DNA of 64,000 bases from Nitrospiraceae bacterium (GTDB lineage: Bacteria; Nitrospirota; Nitrospiria; Nitrospirales; UBA8639). Below, in pieces: positions 35,075 to 43,490 of this stretch; the stretch's first letter is position 1, and every line of letters begins with the position of its first letter. A model generated the notes under the pieces. The model did not search any database, was not told the origin of the DNA, and saw only the letters and a list, made by a program, of their open reading frames with translations. A program made the position numbers and the translations under genes. The stretch is from the NCBI GenBank assembly GCA_020632635.1, contig JACKFE010000006.1, forward strand, positions 1 through 64,000, given 5' to 3'.

Positions 35075-36745
35075 CTACAGATTTCCCTTTTTGGCTTGGG
35101 CGGCGATATAGTCCGATGCTCGCAGGGCCAAGGCTTGAATCGTCAATGACGGACTGTCGCCCCCGCCTTCCGTCACAAAACAACTGGCGTCCGTGATAAA
35201 CAGATTGGGGACGTCATGGCTCTGACAAAACTCGTTGACGACCGAAGATTGAGGATCGGTCCCCATTCGGCACGTGCCGGACATATGGGAAATGTAATCC
35301 GTATCATAGGCACTGATTTCTCCCAGGATTTCCTTGACGCCTGCGGCCCCTAAAATAGCCCTAGCCTGTGACCGCATAAAATCAAGCATATCCAGCTCAT
35401 TCTGACTCAATGCGACCGTGACCTTTGGCAAGGGAATGCCAAAGGAGTCTCGCGCCTCCTCATCCAATGTAATCCGATTATCGGGATGGGGAAGATGCTC
35501 CCCGACCGCAAACAAGTGGATAACCCGTCCGAATAACTCCCGCATCCGTTGCTTATGCTGAAGTCCCCATCCTCTGACTAAATGCTTCGTATAAGACAAC
35601 GGACCTAATAAATTAAGAGCCGAGACCCCAAACACCACTCCACCCCTAAATGCTCGTTGAGGGTCGGACTGGTTAAAATCCCAACAGCGGGCATCGATTT
35701 GCGTCCCCTTATAGGAATGGATCGGATCTTCAAACAACGCGATATTAAAATAGACAAGGGTTTCCATGAAATTCCTACCAACCAGACCGCTGCGATTGGC
35801 CAATCCATCTGAAAACCGATTCGACGTAGCATGCAACAAGAGCCTAGGGGATTCCAATGCACCCGCCGCCAACACGACCAGTTTGGCTGGTTGAAAGTGT
35901 TCGACGCCTGATCGATCGAAATACGTGACCCCTTTGGCCTTTCCCATCTTATCCAATGGGATATCACGAGCCATGGCGTTTGAGATGACCCGTACCCGAC
36001 CTGTGGCCTCAGCCTGAGGAATCAGCGTGACGTCCATACTGCTTTTCGCACCGGTCATACAACCGCGCTCGCACCCATTACAATAATTGCATGGTGGACG
36101 ATCTCCCTTCGGTCTGGACAGAATAGCCAGAGAATTGGGCCACAAAGTCAGTCCTAATCGATCAAACCCTTGCTTGACCCGTTGGGTGGCACAGCTGAGG
36201 AAATGAGGAGGATTTGGAAACGGCAACCGAGGGGGCTTATGTGGATTCCGATGATCTCCCGCCACACCTAGCAGCCGTTCCATCCGTTCGTAATAGGGTT
36301 CAAGGTCTTCATACCGAATGGGCCAATCGTCGGCATATCCCAATTCGGATCGAGAAACAAACCCGTGAGGAGAAAACCGATGCGCCTCCCCTTGGTAATG
36401 GAGCGTACACCCGCCCACACCCTTCACGCGAAAAATTTGAGGGGGCGATCGATGGGTGGGCGAAGCAAAACGGCCCAACTGACTCCAAGCCCGCAAGTGC
36501 TCATACCGAGGATCTAGCGGCTGGGGTGGCCCTGAGGTAAAATTCTGCGAGTTGCCGGCAGGAATTTTTAATAATTTGGCCGCCGACTCCCACTCGGTTT
36601 CATCGAGAGCATATAAAGCCGGATCAAACCGAGGGCCAGCTTCCAACACCACTATGGAAAAGCCTGCCGTCGCCAGTGCATAAGCGGCCACTCCTCCGCC
36701 CGCACCCGAACCAATCACACACACATCCACTTCTTCCGCAGCCAT
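35075..36745 (-). CDS. GMC-family FAD oxidoreductase
   Basis: About 556 residues. The FAD site VDVCVIGSGAGGGVAAYALA is at the N-terminus. The glucose-methanol-choline family block VKGVGGCTLHYQGEAHRFSP follows, and the active-site end is HMSGTCRMGTDP..VV plus GGGDSPSLTIQALALR. A Cys cluster PPCNYCNGCERGCMTG is as in the large subunit of gluconate-2-dehydrogenase-type enzymes. The upstream gene encodes the matching small subunit with a Tat signal, so the pair is probably exported folded to the periplasm. The longer frame starts with TTG overlapping the upstream stop. Substrate unknown. Confidence 0.87.
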   Translation of the reverse strand: MAAEEVDVCVIGSGAGGGVAAYALATAGFSIVVLEAGPRFDPALYALDETEWESAAKLLKIPAGNSQNFTSGPPQPLDPRYEHLRAWSQLGRFASPTHRSPPQIFRVKGVGGCTLHYQGEAHRFSPHGFVSRSELGYADDWPIRYEDLEPYYERMERLLGVAGDHRNPHKPPRLPFPNPPHFLSCATQRVKQGFDRLGLTLWPNSLAILSRPKGDRPPCNYCNGCERGCMTGAKSSMDVTLIPQAEATGRVRVISNAMARDIPLDKMGKAKGVTYFDRSGVEHFQPAKLVVLAAGALESPRLLLHATSNRFSDGLANRSGLVGRNFMETLVYFNIALFEDPIHSYKGTQIDARCWDFNQSDPQRAFRGGVVFGVSALNLLGPLSYTKHLVRGWGLQHKQRMRELFGRVIHLFAVGEHLPHPDNRITLDEEARDSFGIPLPKVTVALSQNELDMLDFMRSQARAILGAAGVKEILGEISAYDTDYISHMSGTCRMGTDPQSSVVNEFCQSHDVPNLFITDASCFVTEGGGDSPSLTIQALALRASDYIAAQAKKGNL

Positions 36746-36750
36746 AGAGC

Positions 36751-37359
36751 TCAATCACAAAGATGGTAATCCAGATTCCCGGAGAACTGCGGTGGGCCCT
36801 CATAGCCAACGACTTTCCACCCTAGCGGGTGGGAATAGAAGATGCTAAAGGTCAAACGCCGAATTCGTTGAAAAAAATTAAAGGCAATTCGAGAATGCCC
36901 GTAATAGAGCTTATCCCACACTTTTCCCAGGAAAGACCGTTCACTGGAATCTCCCAACGATAGGATCGACTCACACTGTTCGGGAGAAAGATCCAGAAAT
37001 CGGAGCTGATCATACCGAGAGGACGCCTGATCATCGAGCCAGCGAACCCCTTGACGACAGAGGGAGAGGAACCGATCATCTTTCTGCGCCAGTCGATCCA
37101 GCTCCAGAATCACCTTGGCCTCTTTTGCCCCGGGATCGTGATCGGTGGGAATAATAAACCCGGTTACTTCATGAAGGACCGCAGCCTCATAGGCGGTAAA
37201 GACCAATACTGGATCTGAAAAACCCAGAGGTTCCGGCGCTGAAGAAAGATGATGACCGGAACGATTGATTAGCCATGCGAGTCCTGGCCCCACTCCTGCC
37301 CCCAAGAGTCCCAGGCCGGTCCATTTCAGTAATGTCCGACGGGAAGGGTGCTTATGCAT
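36751..37359 (-). CDS. Gluconate 2-dehydrogenase subunit 3 family protein (Tat-exported)
   Basis: 202 residues with a twin-arginine signal, SRRTLLKWTGLGLLGAGVG. The segment FTAYEAAVLHEVTGFIIPTDHDPGAKEA matches the small (gamma) subunit family of gluconate 2-dehydrogenase-like enzymes, which carries the FAD subunit through the Tat pathway. YSHPLGWKVVGYEGPPQ near the C-terminus is also typical. Its stop overlaps the beginning of the GMC gene, so the two are coupled. First gene of the minus-strand block that ends with the peptide and kinase genes. Confidence 0.83.
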   Translation of the reverse strand: MHKHPSRRTLLKWTGLGLLGAGVGPGLAWLINRSGHHLSSAPEPLGFSDPVLVFTAYEAAVLHEVTGFIIPTDHDPGAKEAKVILELDRLAQKDDRFLSLCRQGVRWLDDQASSRYDQLRFLDLSPEQCESILSLGDSSERSFLGKVWDKLYYGHSRIAFNFFQRIRRLTFSIFYSHPLGWKVVGYEGPPQFSGNLDYHLCD

Positions 37360-37547
37360 GGGGATGCCTGATGAGAGAAAAAGATGACAAAACCAATTCC
37401 CGTCCTATCCGCAGCATCGCTTAGCGAGGCTGACCTAAAAAATCCAGCTTTTCCCGCTTTGAGCCGATCAGAAGACAGCTCACAGCTGTCTCAATCCTAA
37501 CAAACATCAGGTAACTAATTGAATGGAAAATGACCCTAGAGGAATAT

Positions 37548-37622
37548 TGGAGCGGGCGAGGGGATTTGAACCCCCGACAACTTGCTTGGGAAGCAAGGAC
37601 TCTACCACTGAGCTACGCCCGC
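37548..37622 (-). tRNA. tRNA-Gly (anticodon CCC)
   Basis: 75 nt with encoded CCA and U as discriminator. Acceptor GCGGGCG pairs with CGCCCGC. The anticodon stem CTTGC/GCAAG encloses TTCCCAA, giving CCC (codon GGG). Confidence 0.95.
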
Positions 37623-37702
37623 TCTTAACGATAGAAAAGAGGGCTCATTCTAGGTACGGAATCGGAAGCAAGTCAAGAGGACATCCATCTAACCGTCTTC
37701 CC

Positions 37703-38923
37703 TTATGGCTCAACACGAATTATGGCAAATTTTCTTTTCCCAATTTTCACAGGATACGGCCGCCCTTGTTCAAATGTCACGTGACCGTTCGGATCGGTCA
37801 ACTTTTCCCCATCCCATTGAATGGCATGTTGTGCAAGAAGACGTCTGGCTTCCCCCTTGCTCGGGATCAGCCCCGTCCGCATGAGCACATCAACAACGGG
37901 CATGGAAAGTCCCTGGGCCTGCGAGAAATCGGAGAGGCTCAGATGCACTTCCACGTCAGGTTGATCCGGAAAATCCCGCTTCTGAAATCGTTGTTGAAAA
38001 TCCGCTTTCGCTTCTTGAGCGCCCAATTCCCCATGATATTGACGAACCAGTTGTTCAGCCAGCGCCTTCTTGGCCTCCATCGGATGTTGTTGCTTGACTT
38101 CCGATAGATCGCAGACTGTGAGGAGCTCATAATATCGCATCATCAATTCGTCACTGACCGACATCAACTTCCCAAACATGTCAGCCGGACGGTCTTCCAA
38201 CGCAATATAATTCCCAAAACTTTTACTCATTTTCCGAACGCCATCCGTGCCCTCCAACAACGGCATGGTCATGACCACTTGAGGTTGCTGCCCATAGTCT
38301 CGTTGAAGATCACGACCAACCAGCAAATTAAACTTTTGATCCGTTCCTCCTAATTCCACATCCGCTTCCAAGGCCACGGAATCATAGCCTTGCACCAGAG
38401 GATAGAGAAATTCATGGACACTAATAGGCTTTTGCTCCTGAAAGCGCTTTTGGAAATCATCCCGCTCCATCATTCTGGCCACCCGGTAATGAGCCGCAAT
38501 TTCCACCACTTTTTCTGCGGTCATGGGTCCCATCCATTCGCTGTTAAACACAATTTTGGTTTTGTGAGGATCAAGGATTTTAAAAATTTGCCGTTGATAG
38601 GTTGTGGCATTCTCCCGGACTTGCTCTTTCGTCAAAGCCTTTCGGGTTTCAGACACCCCGGTTGGATCGCCAATCATTCCGGTAAAATCACCAATTAAAA
38701 ACAAAATCTGATGTCCCAAATCTTGAAAATGCTTCAACTTTTGGATGAGAACGGTATGCCCAAGGTGCAAGTCCGGTGCGGTCGGATCAAACCCAGCCTT
38801 AATCTTCAATGGGCATTGTTCCTTGATTGAGCGCAGCAGTTTAGCTTTCAACTCCTCCAGCTGAATGACTTCCGTCGTTCCACGAAGAATAAGATCTAAC
38901 TGACGATCCAATTCATTGGTCAT
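37703..38923 (-). CDS. tyrS: Tyrosyl-tRNA synthetase
   Basis: 406 residues, class I aminoacyl-tRNA synthetase. FDPTAPDLHLGHTVLI contains the HIGH-type motif, and GVRKMSKSFGNYIALED contains KMSKS. The C-terminal S4-like RNA-binding domain is present (SKGEARRLLAQHAIQWDG). The Tyr-specific region QGYDSVALEADVELGGTDQ is clear. AAGGAG lies upstream of the ATG. Confidence 0.96.
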   Translation of the reverse strand: MTNELDRQLDLILRGTTEVIQLEELKAKLLRSIKEQCPLKIKAGFDPTAPDLHLGHTVLIQKLKHFQDLGHQILFLIGDFTGMIGDPTGVSETRKALTKEQVRENATTYQRQIFKILDPHKTKIVFNSEWMGPMTAEKVVEIAAHYRVARMMERDDFQKRFQEQKPISVHEFLYPLVQGYDSVALEADVELGGTDQKFNLLVGRDLQRDYGQQPQVVMTMPLLEGTDGVRKMSKSFGNYIALEDRPADMFGKLMSVSDELMMRYYELLTVCDLSEVKQQHPMEAKKALAEQLVRQYHGELGAQEAKADFQQRFQKRDFPDQPDVEVHLSLSDFSQAQGLSMPVVDVLMRTGLIPSKGEARRLLAQHAIQWDGEKLTDPNGHVTFEQGRPYPVKIGKRKFAIIRVEP

Positions 38924-38960
38924 TATGTCGGACTCCTTATTATTCTCATCTCCTCAAAAA

Positions 38961-39491
38961 CTATTTCATGGAATTTCCTGTTGGATTCCTGGCGGTTATC
39001 GTCAGCAGGGGGAGAATTTGTCCAAAACGCTTCTGCCCAATTCCGCGTACCTGCATTAGCTCTTCAAGATGGTGAAAGGGCCCATTGGCTTCTCGATACG
39101 CAATGATTCGTTCGGCCAATACGGTCCCCACACCAGGTAATTGCTCCAACGCTTCTTGGGTTGCCTGATTCACATCCAATGGCACCAAGACTCTGGGCAC
39201 CTGCCCTCCCAGGTTCGTTTGTTCAACCTGCGTTGGAAGGTGTGGCGCATGAAAAGTGGTTGGCGAGGATTGAGGATGTTCCTGATTGGGAAGCAAGGAA
39301 TGTGGGATTGTAATGGGAATCGTTGAGAAAACATCTGAAGATGCCGATCCTGTCCCTGAGTTATCTGGACTGCCGGGTGAAGGCCACCCCATCAGACAAA
39401 CCCATCCAATTCCCAGCACCAAAACGCCTAACTTCAGGGAAAACCCCTTCAAAACTTCTCGGACCTGGTCATGACCAATGGCATTCATCAT
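38961..39491 (-). CDS. ComEA-like helix-hairpin-helix protein
   Basis: 176 residues: an N-terminal membrane anchor (LGVLVLGIGWVCLMGW), a Pro/Ser/Gln-rich linker, and a C-terminal ComEA-type domain. In that domain LDVNQATQEALEQLPGVGTVLA and VRGIGQKRFGQILPLL form two helix-hairpin-helix DNA-binding motifs. Proteins of this kind bind incoming DNA during natural uptake, though many are single-domain relatives of unknown role. The start overlaps the lpdA stop by 4 bp (ATGA), so expression is probably coupled to lpdA. Confidence 0.83.
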   Translation of the reverse strand: MMNAIGHDQVREVLKGFSLKLGVLVLGIGWVCLMGWPSPGSPDNSGTGSASSDVFSTIPITIPHSLLPNQEHPQSSPTTFHAPHLPTQVEQTNLGGQVPRVLVPLDVNQATQEALEQLPGVGTVLAERIIAYREANGPFHHLEELMQVRGIGQKRFGQILPLLTITARNPTGNSMK

Positions 39492-40894
39492 CCACGCTTC
39501 CGCGCTTGATGAACCGCCATACCAGTAACATCTTCTGCGGCCTCCATCAGCCCCTCACTGATCGTGGGATGCGCATGAATCATATCCGCTAATTCCGTCA
39601 CGTGGAGTCCACCATACATGGCCAGTGCCGCCTCATGGATAAGATCCGCTGCATGCGCCCCAATAATATGAACCCCTAAAATCATTTGAGTTTCCGCATG
39701 GGCAATAATCTTAAACTGGCCGGTACTTTCACCCACGGCTTGGGCTTTACCCAAGCCCGCATAGCGAAATTTTCCTATCGTCACAGGCAATCCACGCTCC
39801 TTGGCCTGCTGTTCGGTCAATCCTACCCGCCCAATTTCCGGTAAGGTAAAGATGCCAGCTGGAATGACATCATAGTTCATCACTTGGTTGGCCCCTAACG
39901 CATTAGCCACAGCCACTTTGCCCTGTGCGGAAGCAACATGAGCTAACATCGCTTTTCCCGTCACGTCTCCAATGGCATATACCCCGGCAACATTGGTTTC
40001 CATTCGTGCATTCACCACAATTTCGCCTTTGGCTCCAACCGCAATTCCCAAGTCCTCCAAACCCAATCCTTGTGAATTCATACGCCGCCCGACCGACACC
40101 AAAATCACATCCGCCACAATACTTTCACCAGATGCCAAACTTGCCCTCACTCCGGTCTCGGTCGCAGCCCACTCTTGAATATGGGAGCCAAGGTAGAGCT
40201 GGACCTTGCGTTTTTTTAGCTCCCGCGTGAGTACCGCACTGGTATCCTCATCCTCGAAAGGAAGGACCCGTGGCAACATTTCGACCATACTGACCTGAGC
40301 CCCAAGGCCGCTCAACAAACAGGCAAACTCACATCCTTCCACGCCGGCGCCCACAATGAGCGCATGCCCAGGAACCTGAGTCAAATCCAGTGCTTCTCGA
40401 CTCGTGATTATCCGCTGACCATCAACTGGAAATTGAGGGAGATTTGGCCAAGAGGACCCCGTAGCCAACACAATGGCATCGGCCTGCAATGTCAACTCGG
40501 TTCCATCGGCCCCCAATACGTGAACGGTTCGTTCATCCTTGAGGATTCCCCGCCCGGCGACATGCCGGATATTCCATTGTTTAAATAACAACCCGATCCC
40601 TTTCACCAATCCAGCCACCACTTCGTTTTTTCGAGCGATCATCTTGGAAAGGTCATAGGTCACTCCGCCATCCACATTCAGTCCAAAGGCTTGCGCATGC
40701 CGAACCCGCTCCCCTAAATCGATAAAACCAAGCAAGGTTTTGCTTGGAATACATCCGGCATTCAGGCACACACCTCCCAGAGCGAGTGCTTCCACAACGG
40801 TAACCTGGGCGCCCAATTGGGCGGCACGAATGGCCGCCACATAACCACCCGGACCGCCGCCAATAATGACAAGATGTTGAGAAGAGGAGGACAT
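39488..40894 (-). CDS. lpdA: Dihydrolipoamide dehydrogenase
   Basis: 468 residues, a FAD flavoprotein that reoxidises lipoyl groups of the glycine cleavage and 2-oxoacid dehydrogenase complexes. The FAD site is GGGPGGYVAAIRAAQLG, the redox disulfide is in GGVCLNAGCIPSKTLL, and the NAD site is HALIVGAGVEGCEFACLLSGL. The catalytic His-Glu segment is HAHPTISE near the C-terminus. gcvH lies just upstream on the same strand, pointing to glycine cleavage. Confidence 0.95.
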   Translation of the reverse strand: MSSSSQHLVIIGGGPGGYVAAIRAAQLGAQVTVVEALALGGVCLNAGCIPSKTLLGFIDLGERVRHAQAFGLNVDGGVTYDLSKMIARKNEVVAGLVKGIGLLFKQWNIRHVAGRGILKDERTVHVLGADGTELTLQADAIVLATGSSWPNLPQFPVDGQRIITSREALDLTQVPGHALIVGAGVEGCEFACLLSGLGAQVSMVEMLPRVLPFEDEDTSAVLTRELKKRKVQLYLGSHIQEWAATETGVRASLASGESIVADVILVSVGRRMNSQGLGLEDLGIAVGAKGEIVVNARMETNVAGVYAIGDVTGKAMLAHVASAQGKVAVANALGANQVMNYDVIPAGIFTLPEIGRVGLTEQQAKERGLPVTIGKFRYAGLGKAQAVGESTGQFKIIAHAETQMILGVHIIGAHAADLIHEAALAMYGGLHVTELADMIHAHPTISEGLMEAAEDVTGMAVHQARKRG

Positions 40895-40909
40895 GGGTCG
40901 TCGAACGGG

Positions 40910-41293
40910 CTATCCCTGAGACTTCAAAAATTCTTCATATTGCTCGGCCGTCATCAGTCCGTCGACTTCCGATGGAGAGGACAATTCAAGAACGGCAATC
41001 CAGCCTTTTCCATAAGGATCCTGGTTCAATAATTCGGGGTGATCTTGCAAATCCGCATTCACCTCCACAATTTTCCCTGTGACCGGGGTATAGATTGTTG
41101 AAGTGGCCTTCGTTGATTCCACTTCACCTAACTGTTCTTCAGCCTTGAGGGAAGTGCCGACCTTTGGCACATCCACAAAGACCACATCTCCCAAGGCATC
41201 TTGGGCAAACTGGCTGATCCCTAAGGTCGCCTTGCCGCCTTCAACTCGAATCCATTCATGTTCTTTGTGAAAACGTAAATCCCGAGGTTCCAT
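40910..41293 (-). CDS. gcvH: Glycine cleavage system H protein
   Basis: 127 residues; carries the lipoyl arm that shuttles the aminomethyl group between P, T and L proteins. HKEHEWIRVEGGKATLGISQ is at the N-terminus and the lipoylated Lys is in GEVESTKATSTIYTPVTG. The end block is EYEEFLKSQ. AAGGGGGG upstream of the ATG. The lpdA gene follows by 15 bp. The other glycine cleavage components are not in the window. Confidence 0.96.
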   Translation of the reverse strand: MEPRDLRFHKEHEWIRVEGGKATLGISQFAQDALGDVVFVDVPKVGTSLKAEEQLGEVESTKATSTIYTPVTGKIVEVNADLQDHPELLNQDPYGKGWIAVLELSSPSEVDGLMTAEQYEEFLKSQG

Positions 41294-41396
41294 CCTGCCC
41301 CCCTTCTAATAGTGTCAATCCATCCCATCATGGGACTCACTGTCTCAACGTCCCGCACTTACACATCAGGACAAGTCCACCCATCATCGACTGTCT

Positions 41397-42968
41397 TTAC
41401 GAAAAAGCCCTCAAATCATGCACCACCCCAATACCGACGGGGAATTCTCCTAGAATGGGCGCATCTTGTCCGGTTTCCGGAGCCACTCGCTTCCGCCCGT
41501 CGGCAGGAAAACTCACCCACACACGACGGGGATCATCAACGACTGGCAGCAATCGGCTCAGAACGGCTTTGGTTGAAATACGTCGCAATTTCTCCACCAC
41601 CTGCTTTTGATCTGAGGCAGCCTCACGATCAATCTCCGGACGGACATAAAAAAAGGTAAACGGACGGCGCGCAGCTTCCATGGCATCCTCCGTATATTCC
41701 ACCAGTGCCCGAAGCGGATCGGTCAACCCATGGGGGTGAATTTCCAATCCTACTTGTAACGTCAAATGCCGTCGCCGCAAATAATGAAACACCTTCTCAA
41801 GGACCACCAGTCGTTCCCTGGCTTTCCAACCCATCCAACGCCAAAAAAGGGGGTCTTGTGTTGAAGAGAACCCGGAAGAGGACTGGCGAGGCGGTGTCGA
41901 GTTGCGTAACTGGGCCAAGTCAATTGGCTGCTGAAAAACCTCTCCTGGAATGAAGCGCGTATGAAAGATCTGTTGAAAAGATTTGATGCCAGACTCGCCA
42001 AGCCCTTCATAAATTCCTATGGGCTGGTCGCCTAAAAAGATCACTCCATCAACGCCAGATTCGGCAATCTGATCGAAAAAGTTCAACAAAAATTGCTGAT
42101 AGGATGGATGGAAGACATCAAAAAACGGCCCTTCCCTTGTCACCTTGGACTCGGGATCATACACACGATCATGCCACGCGGCCGGCACCGGCTCTTTCCA
42201 GAATCCCACACAGCGGGGAGCGACTCCAATATACACCCGCAAGTTCTGCAAATGACTGCGAGCCACAAACGATCGAATCATCTCTTGCATGGATTTCAAG
42301 GCGCTTGCCCCTGCAGCCCCCTTGCGATCGCCCTTCTCCATAGGAGAATTTCTACAACCCAGATCAATCAAGAGAGTGGTCACCCCATCACCTCTCATCC
42401 GTTTTATGCCTTCGTCAAATCCTTCGCTCTGAGGGAGTTGGGTAAAATTTAAACGAACAGCTTGGGTATCCTGGGGAGGCCGCCTTGACTCTTCAAGTAA
42501 CTTTTCAAGTTCAAGAAGGTTTTGCTTGGCTTCACTCTGATGCGGAACCAACTGATGAGCGGAAGCTAGGGCACGATATTGTTCTCGCGCTCCCTCCCAT
42601 TCCCCGGTATGTTGATAGGCCTGGGCCAACATCCACCGTCCTTCCGCTTCAATCTCTTGCTGGGGATGCAGTGCCAACAAGCGCTGCAATCCTCGAATCG
42701 CTTCATTGAAGTCCTGTCTCGCAAAATGCTCTTCAGCTTCACTCATCATTTGCCGGTGGATCAGGCGAATATTTTCTGGCAGTTCCACTGTATAGGGTTC
42801 AGGGGCTGGAGGCGCCACTTCCTCCGAACTGAAGCCCCCTCCCCCTTCGGCTTCAGGAGGAAGAGTCGGGGGATGCGACCCGGTTCGGGCACACCCCCCT
42901 CCAACCACCAGACACAAAGCCAGCGCTACATGAAACCCTGTCGCCGGAGAGAGAGTATGCCTGATCAT
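41397..42968 (-). CDS. TPR protein with PgaB-like glycosidase domain
   Basis: 523 residues with an export signal followed by Cys (ALCLVVGGGCA), an imperfect lipobox, so probably an outer-membrane lipoprotein. Residues about 70-150 form TPR-like repeats (EEHFARQDFNEAIRGLQRLLALHP and the repeat after it). From about 180 onward, GVTTLLIDLGC, VYIGVAPRCVGFW and DGVIFLGDQ resemble the C-terminal glycoside-hydrolase-like (GHL13) domain of PgaB. PgaB's deacetylase domain is absent. It probably acts on an exopolysaccharide; the substrate is not known. Family assignment is by eye. Confidence 0.65.
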   Translation of the reverse strand: MIRHTLSPATGFHVALALCLVVGGGCARTGSHPPTLPPEAEGGGGFSSEEVAPPAPEPYTVELPENIRLIHRQMMSEAEEHFARQDFNEAIRGLQRLLALHPQQEIEAEGRWMLAQAYQHTGEWEGAREQYRALASAHQLVPHQSEAKQNLLELEKLLEESRRPPQDTQAVRLNFTQLPQSEGFDEGIKRMRGDGVTTLLIDLGCRNSPMEKGDRKGAAGASALKSMQEMIRSFVARSHLQNLRVYIGVAPRCVGFWKEPVPAAWHDRVYDPESKVTREGPFFDVFHPSYQQFLLNFFDQIAESGVDGVIFLGDQPIGIYEGLGESGIKSFQQIFHTRFIPGEVFQQPIDLAQLRNSTPPRQSSSGFSSTQDPLFWRWMGWKARERLVVLEKVFHYLRRRHLTLQVGLEIHPHGLTDPLRALVEYTEDAMEAARRPFTFFYVRPEIDREAASDQKQVVEKLRRISTKAVLSRLLPVVDDPRRVWVSFPADGRKRVAPETGQDAPILGEFPVGIGVVHDLRAFS

Positions 42969-42977
42969 CCCGCCTCT

Positions 42978-43394
42978 TTACCCCACTTCAGATTCTGCAA
43001 AGAAATAACGAATCTCGATCTGGGCATTTTCAAGAGAATCAGAACCATGGACAGCATTGGCCTCGATGGACGCGCCGTGCGCGGCACGAATAGTTCCTGC
43101 TTCAGCTTTCTTGGGATCAGTGGCTCCCATCAAGTCTCGATTTTTCTTCACGGCATTTGATCCCTCCAATACCAACACGACCACAGGACCGGAAGACATA
43201 TAGGTGGTCAAATCATTAAAAAACGGGCGTTCACGATGCACGGCATAGAATCCTTCAGCCACACATTTTGATAATCGAGTCATGCGCATCGCCACCGGAA
43301 TCAACCCGGCTTCCTCGTAACGGCGAATAATATCGCCAATGGCATGCTTAGCTACGGCATCAGGCTTAATGATGGCTAATGTTCGTTCAGACAT
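42978..43394 (-). CDS. ndk: Nucleoside diphosphate kinase
   Basis: 138 residues; exchanges the gamma phosphate among nucleotides. It begins MSERTLAIIKPDAVAKHAIG, with the phospho-His in ASIEANAVHGSDSLENA. The region GPVVVLVLEGSNAV is typical. AAGGAAGG upstream sets the start. Single gene. Confidence 0.97.
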   Translation of the reverse strand: MSERTLAIIKPDAVAKHAIGDIIRRYEEAGLIPVAMRMTRLSKCVAEGFYAVHRERPFFNDLTTYMSSGPVVVLVLEGSNAVKKNRDLMGATDPKKAEAGTIRAAHGASIEANAVHGSDSLENAQIEIRYFFAESEVG

Positions 43395-43490
43395 AACATC
43401 CTTCCTTTTAAATAAATAACATCGAAACAGGACGAAAATGCATTTTACGGCCCATCCAAGCGAGTTGCAATCGGATGTGACAGGTTAAAA

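Noticed and set aside
29201..37359. Standard lasso peptide cluster
   Set aside because: No asparagine-synthetase-like cyclase, no transglutaminase-like protease and no ABC exporter are found in the window, so a canonical lasso pathway is not supported.
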